This document shows positions 6,120 to 8,017 of a DNA stretch of 8,017 nt, in pieces. Location of the stretch: NCBI GenBank assembly GCA_002378125.1, contig DFRF01000102.1:1-8017 (forward strand). The letters are read 5' to 3'. The stretch is from Rhodospirillaceae bacterium UBA3470 (GTDB lineage Bacteria; Pseudomonadota; Alphaproteobacteria; Rhodospirillales; Casp-alpha2). Position 1 is the first letter of the stretch, and every line of letters begins with the position of its first letter. Below the pieces are notes generated by a model. The model ran no database searches. It was not told where the DNA came from and worked only from the letters and a program-made list of their open reading frames with translations. A program made the translations under genes and the position numbers.

Positions 6120-6302
6120 ATGGAATGGAATGATTTGGAGCCACAAAAAGAAAAACCAAAGCCGAAGAACCTGGTAGAAATGTCCATTGCGGCTCTTGGT
6201 GAGTACATTGATGAATTGCAGGCGGAAATCGCGCGCGCTGAGGCCATAATTAAGTCGAAGGAGGCGGCGCGGGACGGTGCGGAATCGGTCTTTAAGAGTT
6301 AG
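6120..6302 (+). CDS. DUF1192 family small protein
   Basis: A 60-residue protein matching the DUF1192 family of small alphaproteobacterial proteins of unknown function. It opens with an acidic MEWNDLEP and a Lys/Pro-rich linker (9-17), then NLVEMSIAALGEYIDELQ (17-34) and a helix with a charged heptad-like pattern, EIARAEAIIKSKEAARDGAE (36-55), probably a short coiled coil. It is likely cytosolic, since no hydrophobic segment is present. The ATG at 6120 is chosen because GGAG (6108-6111) lies 8 bases upstream; a TTG two codons earlier (6114) is too close to that site. The last 11 bases overlap the 3' end of the convergent membrane-protein gene. The function is unknown. Confidence 0.85.
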   Translation: MEWNDLEPQKEKPKPKNLVEMSIAALGEYIDELQAEIARAEAIIKSKEAARDGAESVFKS

Positions 6303-6519
6303 CCGGTGGACGAGCTTTCCGGCGCCGGTGTCGAGCCTTTATGAATAAGAACCAGCCCAACGGCCCCAGGAACAAGACCATGACGATCCAGCCGGTCCGT
6401 GGGCTGAAGGGACACGTGCTGCCCTCTGGTCGAGTCACTATATCGCGCGTGAATGCGACGTGTCCGATTGGCAAGATGAACGCGAAGAGGACGATGCCCC
6501 AGGCAATCAGTTTATTCAT
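6292..6519 (-). CDS. Small two-helix membrane protein, PLDc_N-like
   Basis: A 75-residue protein with a hydrophobic N-terminal helix (about 4-23) and a second membrane segment, GWIVMVLFLGPLGWFLFIK (43-61), followed by the basic tail ARHRRRKARPP. The second helix with its central GPLGW and the trailing basic residues resembles the PLDc_N (phospholipase D/nuclease N-terminal) membrane motif found in many small stand-alone proteins. By the positive-inside rule the C-terminus should be cytoplasmic. The ATG at 6519 has only a weak GGA about 5 bases upstream. Its stop overlaps the end of the DUF1192 gene by 11 bases in convergent orientation. A cluster of Pro, Arg and Cys (29-41) forms the loop between helices. 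Its role is unknown; the hydrophobic pattern makes a chance frame unlikely. Confidence 0.65.
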   Translation of the reverse strand: MNKLIAWGIVLFAFILPIGHVAFTRDIVTRPEGSTCPFSPRTGWIVMVLFLGPLGWFLFIKARHRRRKARPPANS

Positions 6520-6612
6520 GACGATCCGTGCCCCCCGGCGCGGTCATCACCCAAGGTAGGATAAACCACGCAAAATTTACCATTTCTTAGGCCTTTATGG
6601 GTACCGTTCATC

Positions 6613-6644
6613 GTTTGAATGAGCAAGGCTACTTACATTCAAAC
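6613..6644 (+). repeat. Perfect 9-base inverted repeat upstream of a strong terminator
   Basis: GTTTGAATG (6613-6621) and CATTCAAAC (6636-6644) are exact reverse complements around a 14-base loop. In RNA this is a hairpin 25 bases before the terminator hairpin at 6670, with CCTCCC unpaired between them. The pair of stems could be the body of a small RNA or the 3' end of a longer transcript. As DNA it could also be an operator. Confidence 0.5.
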
Positions 6645-6669
6645 TAAGACGCCTCCCTGTAGAATACTC

Positions 6670-6697
6670 GCCGCCCCAATATCGGGGCGGCCTTTTT
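6670..6697 (+). terminator. Strong Rho-independent terminator
   Basis: GCCGCCCC (6670-6677) pairs perfectly with GGGGCGGC (6684-6691) around the loop AATATC, and five T follow at 6693-6697 after one C. This is a textbook intrinsic terminator for plus-strand transcription. The nearest plus-strand gene upstream is DUF1192, ending at 6302, so it ends either that long transcript or a small RNA starting closer by. Confidence 0.9.
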
Positions 6698-6761
6698 CTG
6701 GCTCTCTCATGCTCGGAGCAAGGGCTAGTGTGGTTGAAAATATCTACCGATGATTCCTCTA

Positions 6762-6790
6762 TTGACGGCGAAAATCCCCGCGACTAGAGT
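6762..6790 (+). promoter_or_regulatory. Predicted promoter for the thioesterase transcript
   Basis: TTGACG (6762-6767) and TAGAGT (6785-6790) are 17 bases apart, matching five and four of six consensus positions. Transcription would start near 6797 and give a leader of about 130 bases before the ATG at 6927. The leader includes a run of seven T (6808-6814) and the hairpin at 6857-6880. Confidence 0.45.
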
Positions 6791-6830
6791 TATTTTGTTC
6801 TTCTGACTTTTTTTGCGTTTTCAGGCGAGT

Positions 6831-6856
6831 TTGACAGGTTTGAGGCAAAATATAAT
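6831..6856 (+). promoter_or_regulatory. Consensus TTGACA and TATAAT with short spacing
   Basis: A perfect TTGACA (6831-6836) and a perfect TATAAT (6851-6856) are only 14 bases apart, below the normal 16-18. The -10 box may be used with a poorer -35 or with an activator that compensates. A start near 6863 would fall inside the following hairpin. Confidence 0.35.
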
Positions 6857-6890
6857 GGGGTCGTCCGGTGAGGCGGCCCCTCTAATTTTG
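6857..6890 (+). terminator. Attenuator-like hairpin in the thioesterase leader
   Basis: GGGGTCG (6857-6863) pairs with CGGCCCC (6874-6880), including one G-U pair, with a possible inner CC/GG. The T-rich TCTAATTTTG follows. It lies 46 bases before the thioesterase ATG and would form in transcripts from the promoter at 6762 but not fully in those from the TATAAT at 6851. It could act as a partial terminator or attenuator. Confidence 0.35.
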
Positions 6891-6926
6891 CACCCTCACA
6901 GTGCTAACAGGGGGACGTGACAGACC

Positions 6927-7388
6927 ATGTCAGTAACGATTGAGACCCGGGACAATTACAAATATTTCCATCCCATACAGACACGTTGGAATGACAACGA
7001 TATGTATGGGCATGTCAACAACGTCATTTACTACGCTTATTTTGACACCGCCGTGAACATGTTCATGGTGGATAATGCCGGCTTCGATCCTCATGATGCG
7101 ACGGTAGTTGGTATCTGCCCAGAGTCCCACTGCAACTATCACAAGTCGGTTGCCTATCCGAACAAGCTTGAGGCGGGCTTGCGCATTGATCGCCTCGGAA
7201 ACTCCTCCGTCCGATATGAGGTCGCCATCTTTATCGCCGGTGACGAAGAGGCAGCCGCCACCGGATACTTCGTCCACGTGTTCGTCGATCGCGAAACACG
7301 CAAGCCCGTCTCAATCCCCGCGATCATTCGATCTGCTATGGAGACCATTCTCGCAGACACCCCATCTTCAGGGGGTGCCGCTTCTTAG
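6927..7388 (+). CDS. Acyl-CoA thioesterase, 4HBT/YbgC-like hotdog fold
   Basis: A 153-residue single hotdog-domain protein of the 4-hydroxybenzoyl-CoA thioesterase family, cytoplasmic enzymes that hydrolyse acyl- or aryl-CoA thioesters. The motif TRWNDNDMYGHVNNVIYYAY (19-38) holds the catalytic Asp25 in the second D of DND, followed by GHVNN and the long helix. The central HCNYHKSVAYP (68-78) and the strand ATGYFVHVFVDRETRKPVSIP (111-131, read in parts) complete the fold. The length is normal. The ATG at 6927 has AGGGGG 12 bases upstream, a somewhat long spacing. A CACCCC/GGGGTG hairpin (7358-7377) in the last codons might help end the transcript, but no T-run follows. It stands alone, with an ald relic antisense downstream. 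The acyl substrate is unknown. Confidence 0.9.
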   Translation: MSVTIETRDNYKYFHPIQTRWNDNDMYGHVNNVIYYAYFDTAVNMFMVDNAGFDPHDATVVGICPESHCNYHKSVAYPNKLEAGLRIDRLGNSSVRYEVAIFIAGDEEAAATGYFVHVFVDRETRKPVSIPAIIRSAMETILADTPSSGGAAS

Positions 7389-7397
7389 TGGCGAGAT

Positions 7398-7845
7398 TTA
7401 TGGACTAGCCGCCATCAGGTCAATGGCGTTTGGGTGCTCATAGTTGAGATTTTTTGCCACTGCTTCCCAGGTTACCTTACCTTCCAGAATATTAAGTTTG
7501 GCCAGAAGGTGCGGATCGTCCGTCAAGGTCTGCTTGTAACGATGGCTAGGGTGAATGGCACAATCACGTTGTTAGCCCATAGGTCGCCGTGTGCCTAACG
7601 GCGCCTGGCATGTCAGCGACGCAGCAGTGAACTATGTCATCCACGAGATAGGAGGGGTCCGAATGCGCGGTGGCCTTAGACGTAGCGAAGAATCTGCCCC
7701 ACTCGATAGCGACGTTGAATAGGGCGGGAGCGGCGCGCATCTCCGTAACAAGTTGTTCGGTGAGCAACCTGTAGGCCATCGCACCTGCGACCAGAACGCC
7801 ACCGATAGCAATATCAGCATTTAGAACCCGTTTTCCGATGGTCAT
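7398..7845 (-). pseudogene. ald: Alanine dehydrogenase, decayed C-terminal fragment with two frameshifts
   Basis: The minus strand encodes, in three reading frames in turn, the C-terminal third of alanine dehydrogenase, which interconverts alanine and pyruvate with NAD. Frame one (7845-about 7574) reads NADIAIGGVLVAGAMAYRLL, then NVAIEWGRFFATS, THSDPSYLVDD-like AHSDPSYLVDD, and VADMPGAVRHTATYGL, before a stop at 7564. Frame two (7573-7541) continues with NNVIVPFTLAI, matching the usual NNATLPFTLALA. Frame three resumes near 7538 with YKQTLTDDPHLLAKLNILEG and KVTWEAVAKNL and stops at 7398. A few residues are missing at the second junction. The N-terminal two thirds, with the catalytic Lys and His and most of the Rossmann fold, are absent, and a stop codon lies in frame four codons upstream of 7845. 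It cannot make a working enzyme. Confidence 0.85.
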
Positions 7846-7913
7846 CCACGTGGATTAAAGCGTATTGTAGGATTGTCCGAACCGCAGCGGGTACGCAATT
7901 TAAACAAACGCCA

Positions 7914-7949
7914 CGCGCCCGGTATTAGAGACCGGGCGCGCACGTTTTT
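7914..7949. terminator. Strong hairpin, probable terminator (possibly bidirectional)
   Basis: CGCGCCCGGT (7914-7923) pairs perfectly with ACCGGGCGCG (7931-7940) around a 7-base loop. On the plus strand CACG and then five T (7945-7949) follow. On the minus strand TGGCGTTTGTTTAAATT follows. The T-runs are set off by 4-5 bases on both sides. It probably ends a minus-strand gene that enters from the right edge and separates it from the ald relic. Confidence 0.6.
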
Positions 7950-7963
7950 AGGCGGTTTGGAGG

Positions 7964-8017
7964 CTATGCCGCTTTCTTGTGCGGAATAGACTTTGTGTGT
8001 ATGGGTACCGATCGAGG
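7964..8017 (-). CDS. Possible C-terminal end of a minus-strand gene, partial
   Basis: The minus strand from the right edge is open for 17 codons, ending IPHKKAA followed by TAG at 7964. The terminator hairpin begins 24 bases later, the right distance for the end of a gene, and a Lys/Ala-rich C-terminus is plausible. Too little is present to name a family, and other frames are also open over so short a stretch. Low confidence. Confidence 0.3.
   Translation of the reverse strand, partial: PRSVPIHTKSIPHKKAA

Larger units (their letters stand above)
6520..6926. other. Structured non-coding region of about 400 bases
   Basis: No protein gene is visible. From left to right it holds a perfect inverted repeat (6613-6644), an anti-Shine-Dalgarno-like CCTCCC (6652-6657), a strong Rho-independent terminator (6670-6697), a sigma70-like promoter (6762-6790), a T-rich stretch, a second promoter-like pair (6831-6856) and another GC hairpin (6857-6880). 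These are listed separately. Confidence 0.6.

Noticed and set aside
6596..8010. TATGGGTACCG present at 6596-6606 and 8000-8010
   Set aside because: Several 11-base matches are expected by chance in 8 kb, and neither flank is conserved, so it is not a repeat or attachment site.
1..8017. tRNA, rRNA, CRISPR, transposase and phage genes
   Set aside because: Searched by eye on both strands. No T-loop/acceptor pairs, regularly spaced repeats, DDE/serine/tyrosine recombinase motifs or phage proteins were found.

Overview
The window looks like chromosomal DNA of an alphaproteobacterium. The two best lineage markers are a DUF1013/TrcR-type regulator (3900-4646, minus) and a DUF1192 small protein (6120-6302, plus), both families typical of that class. 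Base composition is moderately GC-rich by eye. A Rhodospirillales-like host is possible, but that is only an impression from the protein sequences.

Left part (1-3751) is metabolic and looks accessory. A ketopantoate-reductase-like gene runs off the left edge on the minus strand. About 785 bases with no convincing gene separate it from a divergent plus-strand cluster: a small ABM-type monooxygenase, two tandem short-chain dehydrogenases (SDRs) and a small cupin. The first three genes are tightly packed (12 and 11 base gaps); the cupin follows after 60 bases and ends in a strong hairpin. Together they suggest a short oxidative pathway for a small carbonyl, alcohol or aromatic compound. The substrate cannot be read from sequence.

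Middle part (3900-6519) looks like conserved core. It holds trcR with a good promoter and a leader hairpin, a PIG3-type NAD(P)H-quinone oxidoreductase, a divergent DUF1192 gene, and a small two-helix membrane protein convergent with and overlapping DUF1192.

Right part (6520-8017) starts with a 407-base non-coding stretch. It holds an inverted repeat, a very strong Rho-independent terminator, a promoter and a second hairpin, and leads into a hotdog-fold acyl-CoA thioesterase. After that comes a decayed C-terminal fragment of alanine dehydrogenase (ald) on the minus strand with two frameshifts. The window closes with a 10-bp-stem terminator and possibly the last 17 codons of another minus-strand gene.

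No rRNA, tRNA, CRISPR array, insertion sequence or phage gene was seen. I found no clear novel defence or mobile system. The most interesting items are the uncharacterised ABM-SDR-SDR-cupin cluster, the ald relic, and the structured non-coding region at 6610-6890.
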